From: QYOJ01 sp964616825
Lineage (GTDB): Bacteria; Bacteroidota; Bacteroidia; Bacteroidales; FEN-979
DNA: 64,000 bases
NCBI GenBank assembly: GCA_964616825.1
Contig: CAZTSX010000010.1
Span: 40,022-104,021, forward strand
Direction of reading: 5' to 3'
Below the pieces are notes generated by a model. That model was not told where the DNA came from and made no database searches. It saw nothing but the letters and a program-made list of their open reading frames with translations. This document shows, in pieces, positions 19,133 to 27,914 of this stretch. The first letter of the stretch is position 1; each line of letters opens with the position of its first letter. The translations under genes and the position numbers were made by a program.

Positions 19133-19510
19133 TTATTCATTAAGCTCAGCTTCCATCCTTTCACGGTCTTCTACAGAGAGGTGCGGGCAATCGACCAGGG
19201 CTTTGTTCATCTCTTTTTTGAATTTCTTCCCAAATTCCTGGTCCGAGATCTTATCGCCATATTTATCCTGAAATTCCTTGTTGAGAATAGTCATCTCAAC
19301 CGTTATCTGATGTTTTTCGGCTTCATATTTGTGGATGTTCAGGGAATCACCTTCTTCCCTGGCTGCTTTCAGATTATTCTGGACCTCAATGAACTTGCAC
19401 ATGGTTTCACCCAAAGGAGCTACATCCTCTTTCAGTTGGTTGTTTCCACATCCTGATAATCCAAAAATGGCCAGAGCCAGAATCGCGATTGCGATCGTTT
19501 TCATTTTCAT
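19133..19510 (-). CDS. Small putative lipoprotein
   Basis: A 125-aa protein with a lipoprotein signal peptide ending in a lipobox (FGLSGCG, lipidated Cys at residue 21) and a charged, mainly helical body rich in Glu and Lys (LKAAREEGDSLNIHKYEAEK). Family not recognised. Two possible starts exist (MKMKT or MKT); the first is used. A perfect -7 box lies 24 nt upstream. It was probably exported to the envelope; no function can be assigned. Confidence 0.8.
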   Translation of the reverse strand: MKMKTIAIAILALAIFGLSGCGNNQLKEDVAPLGETMCKFIEVQNNLKAAREEGDSLNIHKYEAEKHQITVEMTILNKEFQDKYGDKISDQEFGKKFKKEMNKALVDCPHLSVEDRERMEAELNE

Positions 19511-19533
19511 TTTATGTATTATTTAGTTTTTTG

Positions 19534-19541
19534 CAAAGGTA
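19534..19541 (-). promoter_or_regulatory. -7 box for the small lipoprotein gene
   Basis: Minus-strand TACCTTTG, a perfect TAnnTTTG match, 23 nt before the ATG at 19510. Confidence 0.6.
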
Positions 19542-19608
19542 AGATTTTTCTTTTCTGCAGAATATTTCTATTTTTATCTGTGTAATCCGTTGTTAATACC
19601 TTCTCATT

Positions 19609-20697
19609 ATGAAAAAGAACTTCGTTTTTCTTCTCCTGGCATGTAGTTGGAGTCTTTTCTCTTTTTCGCAGAACGAAAATTCATCTGTTCAGGAAGAGAT
19701 CATTGAGTTGAAATCAGATCTCCGCGATCTCTCTTTTGATATTGATCGTGTCCGGAAAGCTGTCGACGACATTCGCTGGTACAATCGTGTGGGTGATGTT
19801 GCTTTCATTGACAAAGTGTATATCACAGGCCCTCCTATCAACCAGGAGACAGTAACAAATGAGACCGCCATGGGGGTGAAAAATCCGATTAAATTTTACG
19901 CTTATGTATTCGTCCCGAAAGGAATTGATGGCAGTAAAAAATATCCCCTGCTGGTCTTTCCGCATGGAGGCGTTCATGGCGACTTTACCACGTATTATGC
20001 ACATATCGTACGGGAGATGATGGCTCAGGGGTATATTGTGATCGCACCGGAATATCGGGGAAGCACCGGATATGGGAAATCATACTGGGAGCGGATCGAC
20101 TACGGCGGACTGGAGGTGGAAGATGCTGATGCCAGCCGGAATTATATGGTGGAGAACTATTCTATTGTCGATAAAAACCGGATCGGAATCCTCGGCTGGA
20201 GTCATGGTGGAATGATCTCATTGTTGGCTGTATTCAACCATCCTAACCACTACAACGTCTGTTTCGCCGGTGTTCCCGTCAGCGACCTGATCTCCCGGAT
20301 GGGGTATCAGGATGATAATTATCGGGCTCTCTACTCTGCCGATTATCATCTTGGGAAAACAGCACAGGAGAATGTTGAGGAGTACAAACGCCGATCTCCA
20401 GCCTGGAATACACACAAACTGAAAACACCTCTGTTGATCCATACCAATACCAACGACGATGATGTCAATGTACTGGAAGTTGAGCACCTGATCAAAGGCC
20501 TGAAAGCGGATGGAAAAACGTTTGAATATGAAATATTTGAAGAGGTGGAAGGAGGTCATTCATTCGACCGTATCGACACCAAGACCGCTAAAGAGATACG
20601 CCTGAAGATTTACTCTTTCCTCGACAGGTATCTGAAACCTCCCAGACCCATAAAAACAATCGGGGAGCTCGATCGGGCAGCATATATGAGTTGGTGA
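19609..20697 (+). CDS. Secreted S9-type (prolyl oligopeptidase family) alpha/beta hydrolase
   Basis: A 362-aa protein with an N-terminal signal peptide (cut after FSFSQ), a short coiled segment (EEIIELKSDLRDLSFD), and one alpha/beta-hydrolase domain without the beta-propeller of full-length S9 peptidases. The catalytic triad is visible: Ser198 in GWSHGG, Asp at 283-285 in TNDDDVN, His317 in GGHSFDR. The oxyanion region is FPHGGVHG. It is probably a periplasmic or surface peptidase or esterase. The TGA stop (20695-20697) is formed by the first units of a repeat tract, so the last residues (AAYMSW) border low-complexity DNA. Confidence 0.88.
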   Translation: MKKNFVFLLLACSWSLFSFSQNENSSVQEEIIELKSDLRDLSFDIDRVRKAVDDIRWYNRVGDVAFIDKVYITGPPINQETVTNETAMGVKNPIKFYAYVFVPKGIDGSKKYPLLVFPHGGVHGDFTTYYAHIVREMMAQGYIVIAPEYRGSTGYGKSYWERIDYGGLEVEDADASRNYMVENYSIVDKNRIGILGWSHGGMISLLAVFNHPNHYNVCFAGVPVSDLISRMGYQDDNYRALYSADYHLGKTAQENVEEYKRRSPAWNTHKLKTPLLIHTNTNDDDVNVLEVEHLIKGLKADGKTFEYEIFEEVEGGHSFDRIDTKTAKEIRLKIYSFLDRYLKPPRPIKTIGELDRAAYMSW

Positions 20698-20805
20698 GAT
20701 GGTGAGATGGTGAGTTGGTGAGATGGTGAATTGGTGATGTGGTGATGTGGTGAGCTAGCGAGAACCGAGCATCGAGCATCGAATTCCGAGCATCGAGCAT
20801 CTAGT
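20692..20805 (+). repeat. Octamer-then-heptamer tract between two convergent genes
   Basis: From 20692 to 20763 there are nine 8-bp units (TGGTGAGA, TGGTGAGA, TGGTGAGT, TGGTGAGA, TGGTGAAT, TGGTGATG twice, TGGTGAGC, TAGCGAGA). The period then changes to 7 bp (ACCGAGC, ATCGAGC, ATCGAAT, TCCGAGC, ATCGAGC, ATCTAGT) up to 20805. The reverse complement of the octamer is NCTCACCA, matching the NNNTCACC family in the A2M gene. The tract fills the whole gap and holds both flanking stop codons. Confidence 0.88.
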
Positions 20806-21091
20806 CTTTAATCAACCGGTCCAATCCGGCGATCATAAATACTTTCTTAACATCCGGTTTTGGGTGGCGGATCCAGAATTTCTCACTCCCCAGCTCTTTG
20901 AATTTCATCAGGCAGATTCGCAGAAATGTGGAGGAGATATAATCGACTTGTGAAAAGTCAAAGATCAATTTCTTTCCCGGATCAGTACATTTATTGATCT
21001 CTGGTTCAAGATTTTGTGAGATTATTGTATCCAATCTGCCAGATAGATGACAGATCATTTGATCGGTATTGGATTCTGTTTTCAAACTCAT
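20801..21091 (-). CDS. STAS-domain protein (anti-sigma-factor-antagonist type)
   Basis: A 96-aa single STAS domain: CHLSGRLDT near the N-terminus, central LIFDFSQVDYISSTFLR with the serine/threonine position used for phosphoregulation in SpoIIAA-like proteins (YISST), and a late MIAGLDRLI. Such proteins usually bind or release an anti-sigma factor; no partner kinase is visible nearby. The gene starts 11 nt after the aldehyde dehydrogenase stop, so the two are probably co-transcribed. Its TAG stop lies in the heptamer repeat tract. Confidence 0.85.
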   Translation of the reverse strand: MSLKTESNTDQMICHLSGRLDTIISQNLEPEINKCTDPGKKLIFDFSQVDYISSTFLRICLMKFKELGSEKFWIRHPKPDVKKVFMIAGLDRLIKD

Positions 21092-21102
21092 GGTTTTCCG
21101 TT

Positions 21103-22536
21103 TTAGTAGTGCTTATTGTATGCTTGTTCCAGGGTATCGGCATCAATTGATTCATCCATGTAAATATCAAAACCCATTTGGAGCATCCGTTCATTCATCC
21201 GTCGTTTGGTAATCCGTTGGATGTTCAGCAGGTGATGTGCCGATACATTATCTGTGGTGATGTTCTTCCCGTATGTTCCACATCCCAGTGTAAATGATGG
21301 TTCCAGTGTATTGTACAGAGATCCGAGAGCGCCCTGTGAGGAGGGCATGTTGACCAGTATCCTGCCGGCATTCATCATGACGGAAAACTTTCTGATTTTC
21401 TCATCGTCGTAGGAAAAGATAGATGCGGAATGCCCTATGCCGCCATGGAAGTTGAGATCGATACATGTCCGAACGGAATCTTCGAAATCTTCTGTTTCAT
21501 AGAAAGCAAGAATGGGGGCCAGGATTTCAGAAGAGAGAGGTTCATCATTTCCGACTTTTTTCAACGGAGCGATCAGCAACCGGGTGCCTTCCGGAAAATC
21601 AATTCCTACCATCTGGCCGATCTTTTCAACCGATTGGCCCACGATTTCCGGACTCATCGATTTTGTGCCTGCGAAATAGGCAACCTTTTCCACCGCTTTG
21701 TGCTCTTGGGGATTTAGAAAGTAAGCTCCTTTGCGAATGAATTCTTCTTTCACTTTATCGGAGATCTTTTTCTCAACTACCAACGCTTGTTCACTGGCAC
21801 AGATAGTCCCGTTGTCAAATGTTTTTGACAGGATAACCTGTTCTACCGCATATGGAATGTCCGCTGTCTCTTCGATATAAACTGGTACATTACCTGCACC
21901 CACCCCCAGTGCAGGTGTCCCTGAACTGTATGCTTCATGAACCAACCCGGTTCCTCCTGTTGCCAGGATCATTGCCAGCTTCGGGTGTTGCATCAGGTAG
22001 TGAGTCTCTTCCCTTGTTTTATGAGCAGCCCACTGGATGCAATCTTCCGGAGCATCTTCACTCAACGCTGCTTCATAGCAAATCTTGGCGGTTTCGATAG
22101 AACTTTTTGGTCCGCGTCGATGGGGGCTGATGATGATCGGATTTCGGGTTTTCAGGGAAATCAAGATCTTAAATATCGTTGTCGAAGTCGGATTGGTTAC
22201 CGGAATAACTGCAAGGATAGGCCCGATGGGTTGGGCAATCTCAATAATACCTGTACGCTCGTCCTCAGAGATAATCCCCACTGTTTTCTGGTTTCTGATG
22301 TTCTCATACACATATTGGGAAGCGATAGCGTTTTTCTTCACCTTGTCTTCCCACTTGCCCATTTTAGTCTCTTCTGCCGCCATTTTGGCCAGCATGACCC
22401 TGTTGTTTAATGCTGCCTTGTAAACAGCTCTGACGATCCGGTCAGTTTGTTCCTGGTCATATTGATTGAAGATCGCTGCAGCAAAGGTTGCCTTTTCAAG
22501 AATCTCATCAATGTTGTTCTTGTGTTGTTCGTCCAT
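21103..22536 (-). CDS. Acylating acetaldehyde dehydrogenase, AdhE N-domain type
   Basis: A 477-aa aldehyde dehydrogenase of the CoA-acylating group that resembles the N-terminal half of the bifunctional AdhE: PVTNPTSTTIFK, ATGGTGLV, GVGAGNVPVYI and the catalytic Cys246 in FDNGTICASEQ. It would interconvert acetyl-CoA (or another acyl-CoA) and the aldehyde with NAD(H). The iron-dependent alcohol dehydrogenase half of AdhE is absent and no such gene follows, so it acts as a separate enzyme. The downstream partner is a STAS protein rather than microcompartment genes, so a shell-linked EutE or PduP role is not supported. Confidence 0.88.
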   Translation of the reverse strand: MDEQHKNNIDEILEKATFAAAIFNQYDQEQTDRIVRAVYKAALNNRVMLAKMAAEETKMGKWEDKVKKNAIASQYVYENIRNQKTVGIISEDERTGIIEIAQPIGPILAVIPVTNPTSTTIFKILISLKTRNPIIISPHRRGPKSSIETAKICYEAALSEDAPEDCIQWAAHKTREETHYLMQHPKLAMILATGGTGLVHEAYSSGTPALGVGAGNVPVYIEETADIPYAVEQVILSKTFDNGTICASEQALVVEKKISDKVKEEFIRKGAYFLNPQEHKAVEKVAYFAGTKSMSPEIVGQSVEKIGQMVGIDFPEGTRLLIAPLKKVGNDEPLSSEILAPILAFYETEDFEDSVRTCIDLNFHGGIGHSASIFSYDDEKIRKFSVMMNAGRILVNMPSSQGALGSLYNTLEPSFTLGCGTYGKNITTDNVSAHHLLNIQRITKRRMNERMLQMGFDIYMDESIDADTLEQAYNKHY

Positions 22537-22609
22537 TGATTGTGCTTATATCCGTTTTATTTGTCAATAATCTTAAGAAAAGATAAATGTAATAAAATTT
22601 CCAATTCAG

Positions 22610-22617
22610 TACCTTTG
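22610..22617 (+). promoter_or_regulatory. -7 box for the U32 gene
   Basis: TACCTTTG, a perfect TAnnTTTG match, 17 nt before the TTG start at 22635. The leader would be only about ten nucleotides. Confidence 0.6.
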
Positions 22618-22634
22618 CAAAAATTCTATTTTAT

Positions 22635-23870
22635 TTGAAATCCGCTGAAATCACAGCTCCTGTTGGAACCTGGGAATCACTAACTGCTGCTATTCAGGCT
22701 GGTACTGATTCAGTCTATTTCGGAGTGGGTATACTTAACATGCGAGCCCGGTCATCTATCAACTTTACCCTCCGCGACCTGGTCAAAATCTCCCGGATAT
22801 GCAGGAAACATAGCGTTAAGACCTATCTCACGGTAAATACCGTCATTTACGATTCTGAGATCAGGGAGATGAAGCGGATCGTGGATTCGGCAATGAAAAA
22901 TGGAATTGATGCCATAATTGCTTCCGACCTGGCTGTGATTCAGTATGCCAGAATGGTAGGGATGCTGGTTCACATGTCGACCCAGACCAACATCACCAAC
23001 CTGGAGGCAGTAAAATACTGGGCTCAGTTTGCCGATGTAATGGTTACCGCCCGGGAGTTGAGCCTGGAACAGGTAGCAACTATCTCCCGAGCTATAAAGC
23101 GCCAGAAGATCAAGGGCCCTTCCGGAAATCTCGTTCAATTAGAGGTTTTCGTGCATGGCGCGCTCTGTATGGCAGTCTCCGGAAAATGTTACCTGAGCCT
23201 TGATAAATACAACGCTTCAGCCAATCGTGGATCGTGTTACCAGCTTTGTCGCCGTCCTTACCGTGTAACCGATTTCGAAGGAGAAATTGAACTGGTGGTC
23301 GACAACGAGTACATCATGTCGCCCAAAGACCTTTGTACCATCGGATTTCTGGATAAAATTATCAACGCCGGTGTATCTATACTGAAGATCGAAGGCCGGG
23401 GGCGAAGTCCGGAATACGTAAAAACAGTTGTCTCCTGTTATCGTGAAGCAGTTGATGCTATTGTAGAAGGGACATACAGTCAGGAAAAAACCGATAGATG
23501 GCTGGATAAGTTGAAATCTGTTTACAATCGTGGTTTCTGGGATGGGTATTACCTCGGACAAACGTTTGGTGAATGGACCGAGAAGCATGGATCTGTCGCT
23601 ACACAATCAAAAGAGTATATTGGGAAAGTAACGAATTTCTTTACCAAGCTTAATGTAGCAGAGATAAAACTGGAATCAGGATATCTTAAATCCGGTGATC
23701 GCATTTATATCCAAGGGCCAACCACGGGTGTGATTGAGATGACAATCCCGGAGATCCGTGTGGACAAGATGGCTGTGATGAGAACAAAAAAGGGGGATGT
23801 TTGCTCTTTTCATGTACCGGAGTTCCTTCGACGGGCAGATAAGATTTATAAACTAATTCAACATTTATAA
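22635..23870 (+). CDS. U32-family protein (tRNA/rRNA hydroxylation type)
   Basis: A 411-aa protein of the peptidase U32 / TrhP-RlhA-like family. It begins KSAEITAPVGTWESL, the usual family start, and contains FVHGALCMAVSGKCYLS, then NRGSCYQLCRRPY, the cysteine cluster that probably holds an Fe-S centre. Experimentally studied relatives hydroxylate uridine or cytidine in tRNA or rRNA rather than cut peptides. The length fits the TrhP/YegQ group; this assignment is from memory of the family. The start is a TTG codon, since no ATG lies between the promoter box and the conserved N-terminus. It overlaps the convergent GNAT gene by 6 nt. Confidence 0.85.
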   Translation: MKSAEITAPVGTWESLTAAIQAGTDSVYFGVGILNMRARSSINFTLRDLVKISRICRKHSVKTYLTVNTVIYDSEIREMKRIVDSAMKNGIDAIIASDLAVIQYARMVGMLVHMSTQTNITNLEAVKYWAQFADVMVTARELSLEQVATISRAIKRQKIKGPSGNLVQLEVFVHGALCMAVSGKCYLSLDKYNASANRGSCYQLCRRPYRVTDFEGEIELVVDNEYIMSPKDLCTIGFLDKIINAGVSILKIEGRGRSPEYVKTVVSCYREAVDAIVEGTYSQEKTDRWLDKLKSVYNRGFWDGYYLGQTFGEWTEKHGSVATQSKEYIGKVTNFFTKLNVAEIKLESGYLKSGDRIYIQGPTTGVIEMTIPEIRVDKMAVMRTKKGDVCSFHVPEFLRRADKIYKLIQHL

Positions 23871-24287
23871 TTCCATATAATAGTGTTCGATATCGGCTTC
23901 GAAAAACGTTTCGCCTTGTTTGACAAATCCTGCTCGTTCATAGAGTGGGACTGCGCGTAGCTGAGCATTCAGATAGATCTTTTTACCTAGCGGCCTGACA
24001 TCCTCCAGAATCCTCGCCAAGATATTTCCAGCTATCCCCTGGTTCCGGAACTCCGGCAAAACGGCAAATCGTTCCAGCTTCACACCTTTATCTGTCTCAC
24101 GCCAGCGTGCTGTTCCGGCCGGCTGATGATCTTTCAAAACAAGGTAATGATTTGATTCAGCCTCAAATTTGTCCCATTCCAGTTCGGGATCTACATCCTG
24201 TTCTTCTACGAAAACTGTTTCACGAATTGCAAAAGCTCTCTTTGCATCCTCCGATTCCAACGACTCTATTTTCCTGATCTCTATCAT
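23865..24287 (-). CDS. GNAT-family N-acetyltransferase
   Basis: A 140-aa single GNAT domain. The acetyl-CoA-binding motif A is visible as ERFAVLPEFRNQGIAGNIL, followed by LNAQLRAVPLYERAGFVKQG (motif B). The start FAIRETVFVEEQDVDPELEWD resembles the ElaA/YjcF-type branch. Acceptor unknown. It follows the polyferredoxin gene by 3 nt on the same strand and shares its last 6 nt with the U32 gene. Confidence 0.85.
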   Translation of the reverse strand: MIEIRKIESLESEDAKRAFAIRETVFVEEQDVDPELEWDKFEAESNHYLVLKDHQPAGTARWRETDKGVKLERFAVLPEFRNQGIAGNILARILEDVRPLGKKIYLNAQLRAVPLYERAGFVKQGETFFEADIEHYYMEL

Positions 24288-24290
24288 AGC

Positions 24291-25847
24291 TTACATCCTG
24301 CGTTTTATATTCTGCTTTGCTTCTGCCTCTTTGTTTGATTTCAGTGCCTTGCGATGATAAATAAGCGGTTCTACATAGATTGCCCGTATTGGCCTGGTGG
24401 GACATACATATTCGCAAGCACCGCAACCGACACAAAGTTTTTCATGGAGTTCAGGTATTTTCAGTTCTCCCAGGTATGGAACCATCTCAATAGACCTGGT
24501 CGGACAATGTTCTGAACAAACACCGCATGCTGTTCGTTCATCAACAGGAATACAGAGGTTTTTTATCAGCCTGGGAATCCCGATTTGGATCAGATGTTTC
24601 TGTTCCATTGTTTGCGGCAATATGGCGCCGGTAGAACAAATTTCAGTACAAATCACACAATCAAAATTACAGTAATTCGTCTCAAAATCCATTTTAGGTT
24701 GCAGGATTCCTGTCAGGCCGTAGTCAAGAAATGCAGGTTGCAATACATTTGTCGGGCATGCACTGATACAAAGATGACAGGAGGTGCATTTTTCGGTAAA
24801 GTGCCAGAAACTGATTGATCCCGGAGGCAATGCCGGGTAGGGATTGATCTCTTCCTGAGACGTTTTTTGCTGCGAGAAGATCGATTTTGAGATCGTGAGT
24901 GCGGAAGCAATAAGAACGGTTGTTTTGAGAAAATCCCGTCTGGAATTATTTACAATGGGGGGTAGAGAAGGTGTTGAAATGGATGTATTTGTCTTTTTCC
25001 GAATTTTGTATTTCATGCCTCCGTGCGGGCACCATTTCAGGCAATTATAGCAGGCAATACATCTGGAAAAATCGACCCTTTTCTTTACGTAACTGATGCA
25101 TCCCGATTTGCAAACGCTACTACAGGTTCCGCAAGCCATACAATCCGTTTCATCAATCCAAATCTTAAACAGCGATGCATATGAAAGCAAGCCCAAAAAT
25201 GTTCCTACCGGACAAATCTCTGTACAGAACCAGCGATCTTTGAACAGAGCAAGTGCAAATATTGCAATAAATAACACACCGGAAATTACCAACGACGGCC
25301 AGGAAGCAAATTTCATTGGCTCCACATATAGTGGAAAAACATCACCGGGCAACAGCAGCATCGAATCCAGGTTCGTTGCTGCATAAAAAACAGGGCGGAA
25401 CAGATCAGAGAAGAACTTACCTGACAGGCTATAGGGATCCAACAGGGTAAGCAAAAACATATTCCCAAAAACCAAAAGGATCGTGGTCAGAATTAAAATG
25501 ATGTACCTGATCCACGGGACCGGCTTTTGGAATCTGAACTTTTTGTTCCTGCTCAGCCGAACATTGATCCCGATGATTATATCATGAAGGGTTCCCAGTG
25601 GACAAACAGAAGAGCAGTAAATCCGGCCGAAAAGAAGAGTCATGGCCAATATGAACAAAATACCGGCAGTAGCCAGAGAGAAAAGAGTTAAAAAATTGAT
25701 CAGGGAGGGTATAAATTGCAGATAGAGGATTGCGTTAATCAGCCGGATCGAAGAGATCGCTGCAAAATCAATAAAGATGAAAAGTGTGGAACAGAAAAAG
25801 ATAAGCGAGACAATCACCCGGACGGGTTTCAACAATTTCCAGTTCAT
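24291..25847 (-). CDS. Membrane polyferredoxin (NapH-like) with internal Tat-like segment
   Basis: A 518-aa redox protein. Residues 1-220 hold about five transmembrane helices and the two NapH/Fer4_5 motifs CSSVCPLGTLHD and CTEICPVGTFLG. Two 4Fe-4S clusters follow (CMACGTCSSVCKSGC and CIACYNCLKWCPHG, residues 236-275). A perfect twin-arginine motif SRRDFLK lies at residues 302-308, followed by a hydrophobic stretch. The C-terminal ~180 residues contain four more ferredoxin motifs (CTSCHLCISACP, CNFDCVICTEIC, CGVCSEHCP, CVGCGACEYVCP). It probably carries electrons across or along the inner membrane; partner unknown. The start MNWKLLKPVR is chosen because upstream codons overlap dnaG's leader and are not conserved in character. 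Confidence 0.85.
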   Translation of the reverse strand: MNWKLLKPVRVIVSLIFFCSTLFIFIDFAAISSIRLINAILYLQFIPSLINFLTLFSLATAGILFILAMTLLFGRIYCSSVCPLGTLHDIIIGINVRLSRNKKFRFQKPVPWIRYIILILTTILLVFGNMFLLTLLDPYSLSGKFFSDLFRPVFYAATNLDSMLLLPGDVFPLYVEPMKFASWPSLVISGVLFIAIFALALFKDRWFCTEICPVGTFLGLLSYASLFKIWIDETDCMACGTCSSVCKSGCISYVKKRVDFSRCIACYNCLKWCPHGGMKYKIRKKTNTSISTPSLPPIVNNSRRDFLKTTVLIASALTISKSIFSQQKTSQEEINPYPALPPGSISFWHFTEKCTSCHLCISACPTNVLQPAFLDYGLTGILQPKMDFETNYCNFDCVICTEICSTGAILPQTMEQKHLIQIGIPRLIKNLCIPVDERTACGVCSEHCPTRSIEMVPYLGELKIPELHEKLCVGCGACEYVCPTRPIRAIYVEPLIYHRKALKSNKEAEAKQNIKRRM

Positions 25848-25895
25848 AACACGATTTGTGGATAAAAATACGAAAAATATCATTCTCCTTTTTTG

Positions 25896-25903
25896 TAATT
25901 TCG
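25896..25903 (+). promoter_or_regulatory. Possible -7 box for dnaG
   Basis: TAATTTCG (one mismatch from TAnnTTTG) 20 nt before the ATG at 25924. Confidence 0.4.
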
Positions 25904-25923
25904 CTTCAAGGTATTTGGTGATC

Positions 25924-27873
25924 ATGATTTCTCGGGATACGATCGATACGATTATCTCCTCCACCCGGATCGAAGAGGTGATTGGAGATTTTGTCACTCT
26001 CCGGCGACGAGGAGCCAATGTGATCGGATTGTGTCCGTTCCACAATGAAAAAACACCTTCTTTTACCGTCTCCCCTACTAAAGGGATCTACAAATGTTTT
26101 GGTTGTGGAAAAGCGGGTAATGCGGTAAATTTTCTGATGGAGTATGAGCATTTCACCTACCCGGAAGCGCTTCGTTGCCTGGCAAATAAATACCAGATTG
26201 AAATTGAAGAAGAGGTACAAACCCCGGAGATGCGGCAAGAGCTCAGCGAGCGGGAAAGCCTCTATAACCTGAATCAATTTGCCCGGGATTTCTATGAAAA
26301 GACGCTTCATGAAACCGAAGAGGGGAAGGCAATCGGACTCAGTTACCTGAAAGAGAGAGGTGTTCGCGATGACATAATTCGGAAATTTCAACTGGGATAC
26401 AATCCTTCCACATGGGATGCTTTTACCAAACATGCACTAGACAATGGATACAAGCTTGACTACCTGATCAAAAGCGGGTTGACGTTGCAAAAAGACAACC
26501 GTGCATACGATCGGTTCCACTCCCGGATTATCTTTCCTATCCATACTGCTTCAGGCCGTGTAGTCGGGTTCGGTGGCCGAATCCTGACCACCGAAAAAAA
26601 CCGGCCCAAGTATGTCAACTCTCCCGATTCTGATGTCTACAATAAGAGTAAGTCTCTTTACGGGATTTTCTTTGCACGTAACGCCATCGCCTCCAAAGAT
26701 ACCTGCTTTTTGGTGGAAGGTTATACCGATGTGATCTCCATAAATCAGGCTGGAATCGAAAATGTAGTCGCCTCCTCGGGGACATCCCTGACGCAGGATC
26801 AGATTCGCATGATCCAGAGATACACGAAAAACATCACCATTCTTTATGATGGTGATCCTGCCGGGATCAAAGCGTCGTTCAGAGGGATCGATATGATCGT
26901 TGAAGAGGGCATGAATGTAAAGATTGTTCTCTTTCCTGAAGGAGAAGATCCCGATTCATATTCCCGTGACCATCATCCTGCAGAAGTTGAAGAATTTATT
27001 GCAAACGCAGCTGATAACTTCATTCTTTTCAAAACCCGTCTGTTGCTGAAAGAGACAGAGGGTGATCCGATAAAAAAAGCAGTCCTTATCAAGGAGATCG
27101 TCAACACAATCGGATTAATTCCTGACGGCATTACGCGTACACTATACATCAAAGAGTGTGCAGTATTAATGAACGTTCCTGAACAGGTACTTATGAATGA
27201 GGTGAGAAAGATCCTGCGGAACAAGATCAAAAAAACGATTCCGGAGATGAAGAAGCCTGAGGATATTGGGTGGACAGAAGATCAGACAGCGCCTTTCCAG
27301 GAAGCATATGATTTCGCTTCGGATGAATATCAAGAACGTGAGATCATCCGGATACTACTACTTTACGGCGATGATGTCCTCCCGTTAACGAAGAAAAATG
27401 AGGAGGAGGAGGAGGAAGCATATACAGTAAAGGTAGCTGAATTTACTATTCTCGATATATTACGCGATGAGCTTGCTTTTGAAAATCCAGTTTATGCTGC
27501 TGTCTTCGCCGAATATGTCAAAGCCCACCAGGAAGAGAGGATCCCTGACAGGAGTGAATTTATCTCTCACAACGATCCGGATATTGCGCATACAGCTGTA
27601 GACCTGGTGTTTACACCTTATGAATTAAGCATTAACTGGAAAAAGAACAACATCCATGTGAATGTGGAAGAGAACCGTATGAAAGAGCTGGTGTTTACCG
27701 CTATTCTCTCTTTCAAGTCAAAGAAACTGGATAAAATCATCACGGCCAAGCTCAAAGAGATGCAAGAGTCCACCGATCCAAAAGATCAGGAGCTGTTATT
27801 AAATGAATTAAAAAATCTGAAAGACAGTAGCATTGTTGTAAACAGGGAGCTCGGCCGGATCATCACCAGGTAA
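25924..27873 (+). CDS. dnaG: DNA primase
   Basis: A 649-aa primase that makes RNA primers at the replication fork. The N-terminal CHC2 zinc finger is complete (C37, H40, C58, C61 in CPFHNEKTPSFTV...KCFGCG). The core follows (FGGRILTTEKNRPKYVNSPD), and the Toprim motif is LVEGYTDVIS, with YDGDPAG later supplying the metal-binding acids. The C-terminal region carries an acidic run (EEEEE near 27.41 kb). The open frame continues upstream to 25777, but the ATG at 25924 gives the standard family start MISRDTIDTI. It diverges from the polyferredoxin gene. Confidence 0.96.
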   Translation: MISRDTIDTIISSTRIEEVIGDFVTLRRRGANVIGLCPFHNEKTPSFTVSPTKGIYKCFGCGKAGNAVNFLMEYEHFTYPEALRCLANKYQIEIEEEVQTPEMRQELSERESLYNLNQFARDFYEKTLHETEEGKAIGLSYLKERGVRDDIIRKFQLGYNPSTWDAFTKHALDNGYKLDYLIKSGLTLQKDNRAYDRFHSRIIFPIHTASGRVVGFGGRILTTEKNRPKYVNSPDSDVYNKSKSLYGIFFARNAIASKDTCFLVEGYTDVISINQAGIENVVASSGTSLTQDQIRMIQRYTKNITILYDGDPAGIKASFRGIDMIVEEGMNVKIVLFPEGEDPDSYSRDHHPAEVEEFIANAADNFILFKTRLLLKETEGDPIKKAVLIKEIVNTIGLIPDGITRTLYIKECAVLMNVPEQVLMNEVRKILRNKIKKTIPEMKKPEDIGWTEDQTAPFQEAYDFASDEYQEREIIRILLLYGDDVLPLTKKNEEEEEEAYTVKVAEFTILDILRDELAFENPVYAAVFAEYVKAHQEERIPDRSEFISHNDPDIAHTAVDLVFTPYELSINWKKNNIHVNVEENRMKELVFTAILSFKSKKLDKIITAKLKEMQESTDPKDQELLLNELKNLKDSSIVVNRELGRIITR

Positions 27874-27914
27874 AGAAACGAGCCGGATTTGTTCCTACAT
27901 TACATCCCCGCGTT

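Noticed and set aside
21103..22536. Bacterial microcompartment aldehyde dehydrogenase (EutE/PduP)
   Set aside because: No shell protein genes or encapsulation peptide are visible, and the sequence is closer to the AdhE N-domain.
25777..25923. Longer N-terminus for dnaG
   Set aside because: The extra residues cover the promoter region shared with the polyferredoxin gene; the family start MISRDTIDTI is at 25924.
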